Both the position numbers and the translations under genes were made by a program. From Tigriopus japonicus (taxonomy: Eukaryota; Arthropoda; Copepoda; Harpacticoida; Harpacticidae), in contig CM021318.1 of NCBI GenBank assembly GCA_010645155.1, forward strand, positions 11,297,796 through 11,361,795: a DNA stretch of 64,000 nucleotides, written 5' to 3'. The notes under the pieces were generated by a model, which ran no database searches, was not told the DNA's origin, and was given only the letters and a program-made list of their open reading frames with translations. Of the stretch, positions 24,238-35,224 are shown one piece after another (the first letter of the stretch is position 1; each line of letters begins with the position of its first letter).

Positions 24238-25399
24238 GACTCACTCGAAAAGACGCGGAGCGGTCTGATGTCGCAATGAATGGATGTTGTTTATTTTTTT
24301 TTCTGCCGGTGGGTGGGCCGATCCCCGCTCGATCTTTTTCGGAACCCCCCACTGGATCCCCGTTAACGCCAATCGAGGGTGGGTCGCAATCTCGATCGAT
24401 CTTGCGGCTGAAAATACAACCACTTTCGTTAAACCGAGTTTGGGGTGTTTTGCGTATTAGTATTGTGATTTCAAACTAAGGGACAAAGGTCAACACGGTC
24501 AATGTCTGCACCCGATGACCGAATAGCACGTTTGGTGCGTTTTTGATGACTAACTTCTGGCCAAAGGATATGAGACCGAATCGAATTCCGAAGAATAAGA
24601 TAGACTTTTTTTACATTCACAAGAGACTTGAGAAGTTGCGGGTTTCGTGTTTGCGAAACCTTTTAGTTCCTAGTGATTTTACATGGCTCTCTCTTCCGGA
24701 AAGACAACTGTTCACTGTTTCCGTGTAGGTAACTTCGAAGCCCCCTCCCCCCTTCTCCTACCCGATTTCGATATCCCTCTGTTGAGCCTACTACGAAGAC
24801 TGGCTAATAGGCCTGGTGGCAACACCAGATCTAAGAATCGCAGCCTTTGGCTGACCTTCAAGACCATCACACGGCTCGCCTATTCGTACAAGTTCCTGAA
24901 CTAATCCTTCTTCCCCACATAGCTAAAATAGCATAGAAATGGTATGTTGCAGAATATCCTTGGTAATGCTGCAATTACACGACACGTGTTTTGTCGTATT
25001 TTAACGGCACTTATGTGATTCACATCACATTAGAGCTACAAATGTGTCACACTTCCGACTAGGAACATGTTCTAATTTTGTGTGATGTGAAGCACATTTT
25101 GTGACGTTCGTGTGCTAAAACGTCATGAGCAAGTTCGCCGTGACCAAAAACTCAAATCTCAATATAAGACAATATTCATTTATTTTAACTCAACAATCCA
25201 ATTGCCGTGTTAAAAAAGAAGCTAGTGTCTCAAATAGAATTTAAAAATAGTTGGTTGATCTAATTTTTACATTATGATCACATCTAGGTTGAATTAAGAA
25301 AAGACGCTTTGGTCAACTTGGCTTTTCGAACGACATCGAGCAGTGTTGTCATATAGGTTGAATATCAGAGGTTATGCGCCCTGAAAATTAAAATTTCGA
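24238..25399. other. Intergenic sequence with an imperfect palindrome
   Basis: The first 200 bp are probably the TRAP-beta 3' UTR. Around 24985-25130 an imperfect hairpin pairs ATGTGATTCACATCACATTAG with the inverse of CTAATTTTGTGTGATGTGAAG, possibly a decayed MITE. No gene is recognised. Confidence 0.45.
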
Positions 25400-26108
25400 T
25401 AGTGATGGGGGGCAAACAAGAGATTGGGCAAGCTGTACTGGCACAGTGCTTGGGCTTGCTGAAGCTTGGCATAGCTTGGGTGCTTGTACAAGTACTTTTC
25501 CTAGCTAACAGGTTTGCCAAATTTGTTATGAACGAAGAATAAACTTGACATCCGAATTTCACTAAACCAGGCTGATTCAGCTAAATAGGGCCCATACCTT
25601 TGAAAGGATGTATTTTTAAGAAAATTACACACTTCAATTCTCTTACATGGGGAAATGCAAAATATTTCGAGAATACTAAAAAAAGATTTGGCATTTTACT
25701 TTTTCATGCCGGCAACTCTGAGTAAACGAGATTGTTCTGGAAGTGTGACTTCTAAATCTCGGTCTTGATTAGCCTCAAAAGTGCATTCATGTGTGGCCTA
25801 GAACCGAAACAAAAAAAAAAACATGGTTTTGCAAATGCTATCCAAATTGAAATATTTTTTTGTATCACTTCCACTATTTATTGCTAAATTATTAAGGTCA
25901 AAAGATCATCGAAAATGCAATTTGACATTTTTTCTTCTAAGTCACACTGCAAGTATCTTAACTCTTCAAAGAGCAACTGCCGGCAACTGCATCTTCCAAT
26001 GTTCCTTGAGCTTGCCAAGTGTATTGGAGTATTGCCCAAGTAATGCTTGTCAACAACTTGTTCTTGGGTGTCTGTGATGACTCTTTACTTGCCCAAGTCA
26101 CATCACTA
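25400..26108 (+). mobile_element. Non-autonomous hAT element, 709 bp (family copy 1)
   Basis: Starts TAGTGATGGGGGGCAAACAA and ends CCCAAGTCACATCACTA. Exact 8-bp duplication AATTTCGA (25392-25399 and 26109-26116). Nearly identical over its length to 28521-29227 and, reversed, 36878-37594. There is no transposase; the ends hold CTTGGGC/GCCCAAG words. Confidence 0.96.
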
Positions 26109-26334
26109 AATTTCGACTGAAAAAGTAAAAAAGAAGACATGAGAATGAAAACCAAGCAAAATACAAATTAGAATATGTCTGTCAACATTAATGAACTTGA
26201 AACTTGACTCTTGAGTAAAAGAAAACAGAACTGTCATTTCAAATTCTTTAGTGGAAAGATTTGTCTGTTTATAAAAGAAACGCCATTAAAAAGAATAATG
26301 AACTAAATGAAGTCATATCATATGACGTTGATGA

Positions 26335-27235
26335 GTATGGAGTCTCGCGATTCAAAACGTGGAGTGTACACAGTACTAAGAGACCCGGTATATGTGGTAA
26401 CTTCTTTTGCTGTTTATGGAAGTTTTATCAGTTTTTGAAGTTTCTTTTTTGTTTCATTCTAGAGCCATTTATTCTAACTTCAAATGTTGTGTTCTTGTAA
26501 TGCACCGAAGTTGCATTGGTTTGTCACAACAGTGTTTAAAAGTCCACAAGTCTGAAACCTTCCCCAACTCCTTTTTTAGGGTCTGAAATTGGTCGCTCTG
26601 ATTTGGTTGACGCACAGAGTTCCCAGCAGAGTGGAGATACCACAGCAGGCCGGCCGTGACTTTTTGTAGCGGGTTAAGGGCGAATCTGCAACAGAAACTA
26701 GTTGAAACCTGCCCAAATAAGTCCTAGGCACCGACGTTTGTACTATGATCTTCCACTTGCTTGGGCAAGGTTTTCCGATATTCTTCGGAAATATCTGCTT
26801 TTCCACACAACTTATGGGCAACTTTGGTTTCAGTAACAGCTGAAAACAAGGCAGACAAAATGACAACAATGGCCCCTCTTTAGTAAAGAGTCTTTACTAC
26901 TCTAAGGGTTGACGGACCCTCTTCCTTTCCCTTTTTTCTCCTTCCTCATATATAGAGGGTGACTTATTTTGAAACTGAAGTAGACGTTTCAAACGTGTAA
27001 TAACTTCAAAATGAGGCAAACATCTTGATGTCCTTAAAATTTAAGACTGTTTCTTGATACAATAATTAACGACTTGCTGTTAACTGCTGCCAATTACAAA
27101 TCACTGGGAATGTACGAGAGGCATTCAAACTTAGCAAAGTGAAGGGCGTATTTTCAGATTTTCTCGACTTTCCATTACAGGTTATGCTATAAATGCTGCT
27201 TGAGGTCGCTTTTTTTGACTCTCAATAGCTCATTG
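26335..27235 (+). repeat. Interspersed repeat, inverted relative of 47680-49215
   Basis: Blocks such as GTGAAGGGCGTATTTTC, CTTTCCATTACAGG, TTTTCTCCTTCCTCATATA, GTGTACACAGTACTA and GCATTGGTTTGTCACAA recur in reverse orientation and reverse order at 47680-49215. No coding capacity is recognised and the ends are not defined. Confidence 0.8.
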
Positions 27236-27294
27236 ATTAACCAATCTTGCAAGTTTCAACACATTTCCGTGTTAGACGAGATGACGTTGAGCTC

Positions 27295-27447
27295 TAGAAC
27301 GGAAAGTGTTTCTTTTTCCATGGACCTAAACTTATATAAAACAATAAAAGAAAAGTTGTTTCCCATTGAACTTCGAGTCCAAAAAATGCCCAGATGTCTT
27401 TGAGTATTTCGATACAAAACCAATAAAAACATTTGAAACACCATGTA
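27295..27447 (+). repeat. About 150-bp interspersed repeat
   Basis: Shares AAAGTTGTTTCCCATTG, CCAAAAAATGCC and GAAACACC with 47258-47403 (same strand) and 53229-53376 (opposite strand). It runs straight into the SINE fragment that follows. Confidence 0.75.
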
Positions 27448-27600
27448 TTGTAAGTGAGGTCCCAGGTTCGATTCTCTTCCCCATCATTTCTCAAGGAAAC
27501 CTTTAGACGTTAATCCACACCCATGAGATTGCCTATGATGGATGGCTTTGCTGGCTCAACCCCCCAGACTTTTGATCCTTGGTCCAACAAAAACGAATTA
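27448..27600 (+). mobile_element. 5'-truncated tRNA-derived SINE
   Basis: Matches the SINE at 46291 from the B box (GGTTCGATTCT, 27465-27475) onward through TTAATCCACACCCA, GAGATTGCCTATG and GATGGCTTTGCTGGC. The A box half is missing. Confidence 0.75.
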
Positions 27601-28049
27601 AATAATACTGTACTGTACGTCTATTAACAACTATTATCAACTCGAGTTGAAAAAGGTCAAATGAAAATCAAAGTCTTGAAATTTTTTCGAAAGTCATAAG
27701 TAAGTGTTCCATTTGCATGGAATATATCTCTTGGACCAATAAATCATTTCAACAGCAATAAGTATTGTGACGAAAATAATCTTTAGACACTCCCTTTTAC
27801 AAATCATGACAAATCTTGACTGCAACACTGTTTTTTATTTGGGAATGGTATAAATTTACCCGATACAAACAAATATTCTGAAAACCCAAAAAAATATACA
27901 AACAAAGCAATGGCCAATTTGTTCGCATCAGTACAGTACATAACACAAAAGAGACCAAAAATAAAAATAAAAATCTTGTTAGTTTCATTGCTTAGCACAG
28001 AACTAATTCAAATAATGGTCATTCATGTATTTAAAACCAACCTTAGACC
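27601..28049. other. AT-rich intergenic sequence
   Basis: Short, low-complexity frames only. I see nothing in it. Confidence 0.5.
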
Positions 28050-28268
28050 AGAACCGCTTTTGGGTCAAGGCCCACAAAATTTGACTAGTTTGCTCAGGGG
28101 CCCATCAAACAGACGTTGTTAGGCTCAGGGGCCCACAAGTACAGTACTATGGATGGCTCGGGGCCAATTATTTGGCACTTTCCTCATAGCTCTGGGCCCA
28201 TCAAGGCAACAGCCTTTCGGCTCACTTGTGGGTCGCGGCCGTCGCGGCTCACGGGTTGCCAATCCCTG
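28050..28268 (-). mobile_element. hAT right-end fragment
   Basis: The border GCTCACGGGTTGCCAATCCC then TG, read on the minus strand, begins CAGGGATTGGCAACCCGTGA, the form typical of hAT termini. Inside it are repeated GGGGCCCA/GGGCCCATCAA words. No opposite end was located. Confidence 0.5.
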
Positions 28269-28520
28269 CTACATTGACAAACAATAATGCACTTCTTAAC
28301 GTTTTTCACAAACTTTCAATAAACGACAAGATCCTGGGTCTCCTGTAGATTTGTCCTCTGATTTCCACCATGATCGGTAACAATGCATTAGATATATAAG
28401 ACATTCGGCGCTTTAGGTTGAAAAGTTTCTTTCTCAATCGAACTTTCATAGAAAGCGTGAATTGATTTAGACCTCTTAATTTAAATTTATATATGGAGGT
28501 TGCGTGTCATCAGTGTTCAC

Positions 28521-29227
28521 TAGTGATGGGGGGCAAACAAGAGATTGGGCAAGCTGTATTGGCACAATGCTTGGGCTTGCTGAAGCTTGGCATAGCTTGG
28601 GTGCTTGGACAAGTACTTTTCCCAGCTAACAGGTTTGCCAAATTTGCTATGAACGAAGAATAAACTTGCCATCCGAATTTCACTAAACTAGGCTGATTCA
28701 GCTAAATAGGGCCCATACCTTTGAAAGGATGTATTTTTAAGAAAATTACACACTTCAATTCTCTCACATGGGGAAATGCAAAATATTTCGAGAATACTAA
28801 AAAAAGATTTGGCATTTTACTTTTTCATGCCGGCAACTCTGAGTAAACGAGATTGTTCTGGAAGTGTGACTTCTAAATCTCGATCTTGATTAGCCTCAAA
28901 AGTGCATTCATGTGTGGCCTAGAACCGAAACAAAAAAACCATGGTTTTGCAAATGCTATCCAAATTGAAATATTTTTTTTGTATCACTTCGACTATTTAT
29001 TGCTAAATTATTAAGGTCAAAAGATCATCGAAAATGCAACTTGACATTTATTCTTCTAAGTCACACTGCAAGTATCTTAACTCTTCAAAGAGCAACTGCC
29101 GGCAACTGCATCTTCCGATGTTCCTTGAGCTTGGGAAGTGTATTGGTGTATTGCCCAAGTAATGCTTGTCAACAACTTGTTCTTGGGTGTTTGTGATGAC
29201 TCATTACTTGCCCAAGACACATCACTA
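28521..29227 (+). mobile_element. Non-autonomous hAT element, 707 bp (family copy 2)
   Basis: Same ends and interior as 25400-26108. Exact 8-bp duplication GTGTTCAC (28513-28520 and 29228-29235). The few differences from copy 1 are mostly single bases and poly-A length. Confidence 0.96.
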
Positions 29228-29264
29228 GTGTTCACAAAATTTTGTGACTTACTCAAAGCCCGGC

Positions 29265-30139
29265 TGTAAACGTTAAACGTCCAAAGATTGGCTGAGAGAG
29301 GTTGCGTGGCCAAGTAATAACATTCCGTGAAAAAAGACATTGGGAGGAAAAAGGATATTTCTTGATTAGATAGCTCGAAAATAGTCATACCAATCATAGG
29401 CCAATGTAATATTTTGATTGTCAGTTGCGGTTTTGCACGAACAAAATACAATCCACGCTAATAAATTAACTTGTACTCATACAGTTGCTTGACAAACACA
29501 GAAAGAAAAGATTAGTATTGGGTTGAAAAGGCCATCAAAACAATTATTGGATTTGCAAATCTGATTTTAAGTATAGCTGTACATTAAACGTTCCTTTAAA
29601 AAGGCATTTTTATCTCTTGGTTTTTATTTGACATATGTACTACCGGCTAATTCTTGCTCATTAGGTACTACTTTTTTTTAAATTTTCTAGATTTCACCGT
29701 TTTTGACAGTCAGATCAGTTCAGACACATTGGTCCTAATCAAAAGGGATATACATAACGTCGTGGGAGAAGCTTTAACCGTCTTTTTTTTGTCTGGACGG
29801 GCATTTAATCTTTCTTCTTTCTTATAAGATAGGTTCATTCACCTTTTTGGGAAATTAATTCGATTTTTCCATGTTGCAAGTATTTTTTTTTCTTTTTTTC
29901 CATCTGTTGGGAACTTTAATTCATCTTTTTTTGTTTAATCGGTCAATTTTATTCGTCTTTTTTCGTCTAATTTGACAGTTTTATTCGTCTTAACTTCCTG
30001 TCCCTACTTATTACACTAATCTTTGTTGTGCTGTTCTTATACATTGATCTAAATGTATATGACAATGTAATGAATGAAATGGAATGTTGATATTGATCAC
30101 GCAACCTCTCAGCCGATCTTTGGACGTTTAACGTTTACA
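29265..30139. mobile_element. Mutator-like (MULE) non-autonomous element with nested hAT remnant
   Basis: Long inverted ends (about 75 bp): TGTAAACGTTAAACGTCCAA starts at 29265, and its inverse (TTGGACGTTTAACGTTTACA) ends at 30139. Pairing continues through GGCTGAGAG, GGTTGCGTG and AACATTCC. An exact 9-bp duplication AAGCCCGGC flanks it (29256-29264 and 30140-30148); 9 bp is the Mutator-superfamily size. A hAT fragment (29440-30006) lies inside. It ends 125 bp before the Nse4 ATG. Confidence 0.87.
29440..30006 (+). mobile_element. Left-truncated copy of the TTCGTC hAT family
   Basis: Similar to 12770-13421: TTAACTTGTA...TTTCCTGACA-like interior, then TTTTATTCGTCTTAACTTCC and the terminus TGTCCCTA at 30006. 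The left terminus was not found. Confidence 0.75.
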
Positions 30140-30263
30140 AAGCCCGGCCTTCTTCCAGCGAGTTCATACTTCTTTTTCAGAGGGCGCCGAGGCTTAACTC
30201 CGGCGATCATTGTGTTCATCATACCCGACGTTTGCCGGAATCTTTGAGATCCGTCCAGCCGCG

Positions 30264-31262
30264 ATGAACCGGTCCCGTGGCCCGGTGGGGGCGTGGGACA
30301 ACGGGCTCAACGCGTCCGTGTGTTCCACCGCGTCAACGCGCTCCAGTCGACAGGCCAAGGAGTCGCTTCGACAAGGTTACCGCCAAATCCGCGACGAATT
30401 GCGCCACATGGGTCGCTCCAATCCAGGAGGCGGCCCCCAGGCCGGTCCCACGGCCGCCCAACAACTCCATCGCCAAATGGAACGAGCCGAGGGATTGATC
30501 GCCGAGGTGGAAAGCACTCAAGAATGCGTCATGGATGTCATGCTCTTCCGGGATTTTGCCGAATTGTGCCGCACTCAAGCCGAGAACATCAATCGGCGGG
30601 ACGAGTTCCAATTCAACATGCCCGAATTCGTGGCCAAATTAGCCGCTTCGCCCGTCCTCAATACGACCGTATCCGACCAAGGGGTGATGCAGGGCGGGTC
30701 CGCTAATTGGTTGGCCTGGGGGCGGTTTATCCGACCCTATTTTCGACCCGCACCCGCGCTCCGATATCTAAATGGCGCCCTGCCGGCCGGTTACACGCCC
30801 ATGCCGGGCGATAAAAAGCGGGAACGAGCCGCCAAAAACAAACCCGGCACGGCTACGCGGGTTACTTTAAAGGTCAATGCCGGTCGAGCCGATGGCGTGG
30901 ATGCTTTGGTGGATCGGGTGTGGAAGACGCTCAAACGGGAACGTCGTCGACGGAACGCGCCGTTCATCGATCTGTTTGCTTTTGTTTTGGATCCGGAAAG
31001 CTTCGGTCGGACGATCGAAAACATTTTTCACGTCACGTTCTTAGTCAAGGAGCGACGGGCCATGTTGGATTTTACCGGTCCAGGCCTGCCAAAAATCGCA
31101 CCCCTGGATGAGGCGGGTCACGATTCGAGTGGTCAACCCTGTCCCACTCAACAGGTCTTGCTGACATTGACGTGGCAGGATTTTGAGGACTTGCGCCAAA
31201 TCTATCGATTGAAAAAGGCCGTGCTGGATCGACCCACGGATCCACCCGTGAATCCTCTATGA
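30264..31262 (+). CDS. NSMCE4A: Non-SMC element 4 (Nse4), kleisin of the SMC5/6 complex
   Basis: Single uninterrupted frame of 332 residues from the first in-frame ATG (30264); the frame is open upstream but has no earlier ATG. Nse4 bridges the SMC5 and SMC6 heads in DNA repair and chromosome maintenance, and acts in the nucleus. Seen: an N-terminal helical kleisin part (residues about 80-135, ERAEGLIAEVESTQECVMDV and LFRDFAELCRTQAENINRRD); WLAWGRFIRPYFRPAPALRY (about 165-185); a basic middle; and the diagnostic C-terminal winged-helix block DPESFGRTIENIFHVTFLVK (near 250) with LTLTWQDFEDLRQIYRLKKA near the end. It has no introns and is strikingly GC-rich against AT-rich flanks, unlike its neighbours, which suggests a processed copy or selection on codons (inference). 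Convergent with the hydratase gene. Confidence 0.93.
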   Translation: MNRSRGPVGAWDNGLNASVCSTASTRSSRQAKESLRQGYRQIRDELRHMGRSNPGGGPQAGPTAAQQLHRQMERAEGLIAEVESTQECVMDVMLFRDFAELCRTQAENINRRDEFQFNMPEFVAKLAASPVLNTTVSDQGVMQGGSANWLAWGRFIRPYFRPAPALRYLNGALPAGYTPMPGDKKRERAAKNKPGTATRVTLKVNAGRADGVDALVDRVWKTLKRERRRRNAPFIDLFAFVLDPESFGRTIENIFHVTFLVKERRAMLDFTGPGLPKIAPLDEAGHDSSGQPCPTQQVLLTLTWQDFEDLRQIYRLKKAVLDRPTDPPVNPL

Positions 31263-31503
31263 ATCCCTTACTGTTTGTGATAAAATCTTGCGAATGCCAG
31301 ATTTAAGAATTTGTCAGATCATAGAAACAAGAAACGAAAGGCTTCGAATTTTAAATACATGGTGTCGGCCAGAACAGATCTTTCTTCTTTCCCAAACAAG
31401 TACCCCAAAATCTGGATTTCAAAAATTGAAAACTTCACCTTATTTTAATTAACACCGTGCTTTTAACTCGTTATTATTGAACCGTAAACTTTAGTGCCAA
31501 TTA

Positions 31504-32048
31504 CAGTCGAATCTCGAAATAAGAACTCACATTTTAAGAAATTTTCGCGATATAGGAAACTTTTCCGTGCTGACCAAAATTTTACTACAAAAGAATTCTC
31601 GATATAAGAAACATTCTTTAAGTTTTGGCCTATTTCTCTCGCTTTAATTCGTCACAGCACAAAACAAAGCGAAGCATTTCCAATAGGATCAATGCAATGC
31701 TTCCATACGCTTTTAGGGTACCTTTTGCGCGCTTTTTTGGTCTCTCGCGCCTTGCGCCTCTTTTGCAAACAAACAACTTGCCCTTCTCAAGTTTCAGTCA
31801 AAAGAACGAAAAATTGCATTTTGAACCCTAAAATCGCTAAAAATTGTCCAACATGCCACTCAACAATAACTTACTTTATTGTACTATTAATTACAACTTA
31901 AAACTTAATTTATATTAATGACATTTAAATTCAATGTATTTTTTATCGTTTCTTGAGCCAATTTTCTTGAGTCTCGATTCAACAAAAATCTCGATATAAG
32001 CAACATTTTGCCGCTGACAGAAAAGCTTCTTAAAATGAGATTCGACTG
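31504..32048. mobile_element. pogo/Tigger-type Tc1-mariner MITE, 545 bp
   Basis: Ends CAGTCGAATCTC and GAGATTCGACTG with a TA duplication on each side (31502-31503 and 32049-32050). Inside both ends are CTCGATATAAG-type words, as usual for pogo/Tigger elements. It lies between the convergent Nse4 and hydratase genes. Confidence 0.88.
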
Positions 32049-32480
32049 TATTCTGATTTTACTTTAATAACGAGCCATAAGACTCTGAATATGATGAAAA
32101 GCTATGGTGTTTCTTCTTGCGTATAGGCAATACATAATTACGTTTTATATTTTTTCAAACCGAACATTGAAAACCCTATTCCAGGGCAATCAAATCGTTT
32201 TCCTAAGCATTCAAATGGTTTATTTGACGGAAATAATGACTCAATGGGTACGTAATATACTATATAATTGGGGGGCTTAGAATATAGAATTTTTGCCTGA
32301 CAAATTCAGTCTGAGCTACTTTCTTCTAAATGATGATCTTGATCATCATTATTTTACGCTACAGATGCTCAAGGCCTCGTCTAGTAGGATCATAGTAATG
32401 ATATAAAGAGGTACAAGGGTAAATGAGTTTGACAACGAGTTCCTAGATTGTTGAGAATCTGTGTTGCAGATTTGGGATTT

Positions 32481-34915
32481 CCTAGTACGTCGTCAAGTAT
32501 CCACCTGAAATATATAGACCAAGTTACATTTCGAAGAACAACAAAAACAAAGTCCGAAGACAATGTGTTCGTACCTGTGTGCACCATATCGCCCGATTCC
32601 ATGGACATAGTATTGAAGAAGATAACATTTTTGTGCATCCGCCAAGCCCAAATTTGAATCGTGTCTCCGGGAAAGAGAGGAGCGGAGAATCGAACCTAGC
32701 AAACGAAAGTTGAGATAGTTACAAGATAGCATGAAAAGACGCTTTTTTCCGATTACCTTGATCCCCTTAAACTTGTCGTCGGGTATTTGAAATTGCTCTT
32801 GCAAGATGTTGGCTACAATTCCGAGGGAGCAAACTCCATGAAGCGGAGGGTGCTTGTAACCAAACTTTTGGGCCAGATTAGGGTCAATCAAATAGGGATT
32901 GGTGTCTCCAGTAAGCCGAAACAGGGCTGCCTGCTATGAAAATGAAGTTATCAACGTATAAATTGGGTTATCGAGACACACGCAAACACATCATTAGTAG
33001 AAGGAAAGAAAGAAGAGGATCAAAACAAAATAGCAAGCCAAAATCGCACCTGGTCCGCCGAGGTAGTGTGATGATGTTCAAAGGTGGGATGCTGATCTTG
33101 GAAGTAATTGTTGATGATTGGAACGGCAGTGTCAGAACGAGTTTTATCGCCGATGCCGCCAGCACCTTTGACGAAGTAACAAAACTGGTTGTACATTAGG
33201 AAATTTTCCTGATCATCCCGAGTAGCCACTGAAAAAGATGTACATTGCTTATCAACATTATTATTTCATTAACAGCTTTAATCCTTCTGGATTGATGAAT
33301 CGAGATATATATACGCTCAGCCTTGACGGGCATTACCCAATCGCCTTAGATTAAAACTTCCGCAAAAAAAAAAGAATTTGCGTCGCAATTGCCCTGACTC
33401 GTGACTTTCAGCTCTGTCTAAAGCTGTAAGAAAGGGGGAAAGGAAACCCATTTGTACTACAGAAAATACTACTAGTACACTCTTTCTTGCCAAAGGCCAA
33501 AACGGATGTCTAGTGCAAGCTGGCATTGCTCCAAGAATGACAGACTGACGTAGTCAACAATGAAGAAAGAAAAGAGGACTTCACCCAAACCGCCTCCGCA
33601 TGACACTTAGTTTTATCGTCTTACCGTCGAAAATGAAAACGGCATCTTTGCCCTTATTAACAATGTCGGCCAATTGAATGATGGAATGCACTTGAGCTCC
33701 CTTGGGTATCGGGCGGTATAATTGGAAGTAATGTTCCCCATGAAGGAGCTGAAAATAAAGAGAAAGACTATTTATAAATACAAGTATAGATTCACGCATC
33801 ACGACATTTGATTGACGCGTCAAATGTCGACGCGTAATAACCTTTTCCAGATGACCCTTGGACTTGAACCCCCCGTCAGAGCCAAAAATAAAACTTCTCA
33901 CGTTATTTCGCCAAAAAAATGCACAGCGGTGCATTCTAGTCACTCTCAAATCGTCTCAACCCTTAAAACGAAAGTTGAAAGTCCAACGATGAAAGGGCAA
34001 AGTGTCATTGTTGGAGTCTGAGGGAATGAGTGCACTGGTCTGATCAACATCGGGGGTCACCGATCAACTTTCAAACTCATCCCAATACACAAAACTACAC
34101 TAGGCCCTACCGGACAAAAGCGGCTGACTTACTTTGCTGAAGTCGATTTGAAGGTCGTTCTCCAAAATTTCTTTGATACCCTTTTGCGCCGGAATGGTGC
34201 CAAAAAGGGGCAACACCCGAAATCCCTCGTCATTTTCATTGAGATACTGAATGGCGTTGGATCCAGTCTGGCCCAGAGTTTTGCCCACGGCTAAATGATA
34301 GAGGATAGTATCCAGCACCGAGTACGAATGGCTAATATCTCGTCGAAGGCCAATCAGACGGCTCAAGCGATCCTACAAATCGATATAAGCGTTTAATTAA
34401 AGGGGTGGACTCGAGGGCTGGAACGAGCGCAAAATACATTTGCCTCCAACAAACGCGGTCAAATTGGACCGAGCCAGCCTTAAGTACAAACAAATCGGTC
34501 ACAAAAAAAGAGTGACGCCATCATTCCCCAAGGAGGTCTGTGGACGGTTGCCAAAGGTTCTCGATTGGTTTGGCCCACGGCTTGAACTGACCTTTTCGGA
34601 TCTGGACAACCAATCCCGGTCGTCGTGGGTCTCGGATTGAAAGCCCGTGCCTCTTCCGCCTTTGGACCCGGACGAGGTTCGCGTGTGGGCCCATCGCTTG
34701 CAAAACCGAAGCCAATCGCGTCGTTGGCGGTTCACGCCGCTCAACCATTCCGACGCGTTCAGATTGGCATCCGGCGCCCACAGGGACACCAGGACACGCC
34801 CATCACGGGGCGTGAACCCGTGAAAGGCCCGGATGGGCGGAGCGGGGCTACTCGACGAAGGGGCGGGACGGGCTAACCACGCGCGTAACGCCTGACGAGG
34901 TTGGATTAAGGCCAT
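32481..34915 (-). CDS. Hydratase-2/MaoC-like hot-dog protein related to the HSD17B4 hydratase domain; catalytic His missing
   Basis: Minus-strand exons 34592-34915, 34133-34372, 33625-33748, 33050-33228, 32757-32930, 32575-32695 and 32481-32503 join in phase to 394 residues. It resembles (3R)-enoyl-CoA hydratase 2, the middle domain of peroxisomal multifunctional enzyme 2, as a free-standing protein. Seen: SHSYSVLDTILYHLAVG (N-terminal hot dog); LHGEHYFQLYRPIP; YNQFCYFVKGAGGIG; TTSADQAALFRLTGDTNPYL; HPPLHGVCSLGIVANIL; and RFSAPLFPGDTIQI. The hydratase signature GDxNPLH here reads GDTNPYL, so the catalytic His is Leu (codon 32889-32891); the Asp is kept. The first acidic residue of the human YTELE segment is Val (YSVLD). 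Activity is therefore doubtful. The first 108 residues lack family similarity; they begin basic and Arg/Ala-rich, like a mitochondrial presequence (inference). No C-terminal SKL-type peroxisome signal: the protein ends LTTY. Confidence 0.88.
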
Positions 34916-35123
34916 GCCACGGGAATCCACCCAACGAACACGGGCGAGTTGAAGGCCGTGAAAGATCGATCGAGGAGACACGCGAAGGCAACCGAACTAA
35001 CTGGTTGGCTATTCAGCTAAGGAAGAGGGTGTCGAGTTCAAGAAGCTAAAACAACTATCTCAATTCGGGATCTCTCGGTTCTGACCGACACACTGAGGGG
35101 ACACAAACGAAGTGAAATGTAAT

Positions 35124-35144
35124 GAACGAACGAACGAACGAACG
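35124..35144. repeat. (GAAC)5 microsatellite
   Basis: Five tandem GAAC units followed by G, about 210 bp upstream of the hydratase start codon. Confidence 0.95.
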
Positions 35145-35155
35145 GATTGACTGAC

Positions 35156-35163
35156 TGACGTCA
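35156..35163. promoter_or_regulatory. Perfect CRE palindrome TGACGTCA
   Basis: Eight-base cAMP-response-element consensus (bound by CREB/ATF factors), about 240 bp upstream of the hydratase ATG at 34915, where a promoter is expected. A single site, so chance is possible. Confidence 0.4.
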
Positions 35164-35224
35164 GATCAAGATTGGCCGCGATGGAGAACTGGAATCGGAG
35201 GGCCTGTCTGTCTTCCTTCTAAGG

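Noticed and set aside
30293..31024. Alternative-frame ORFs over Nse4
   Set aside because: GC-rich coding sequence leaves other frames open; only the 30264-31262 frame has kleisin motifs.
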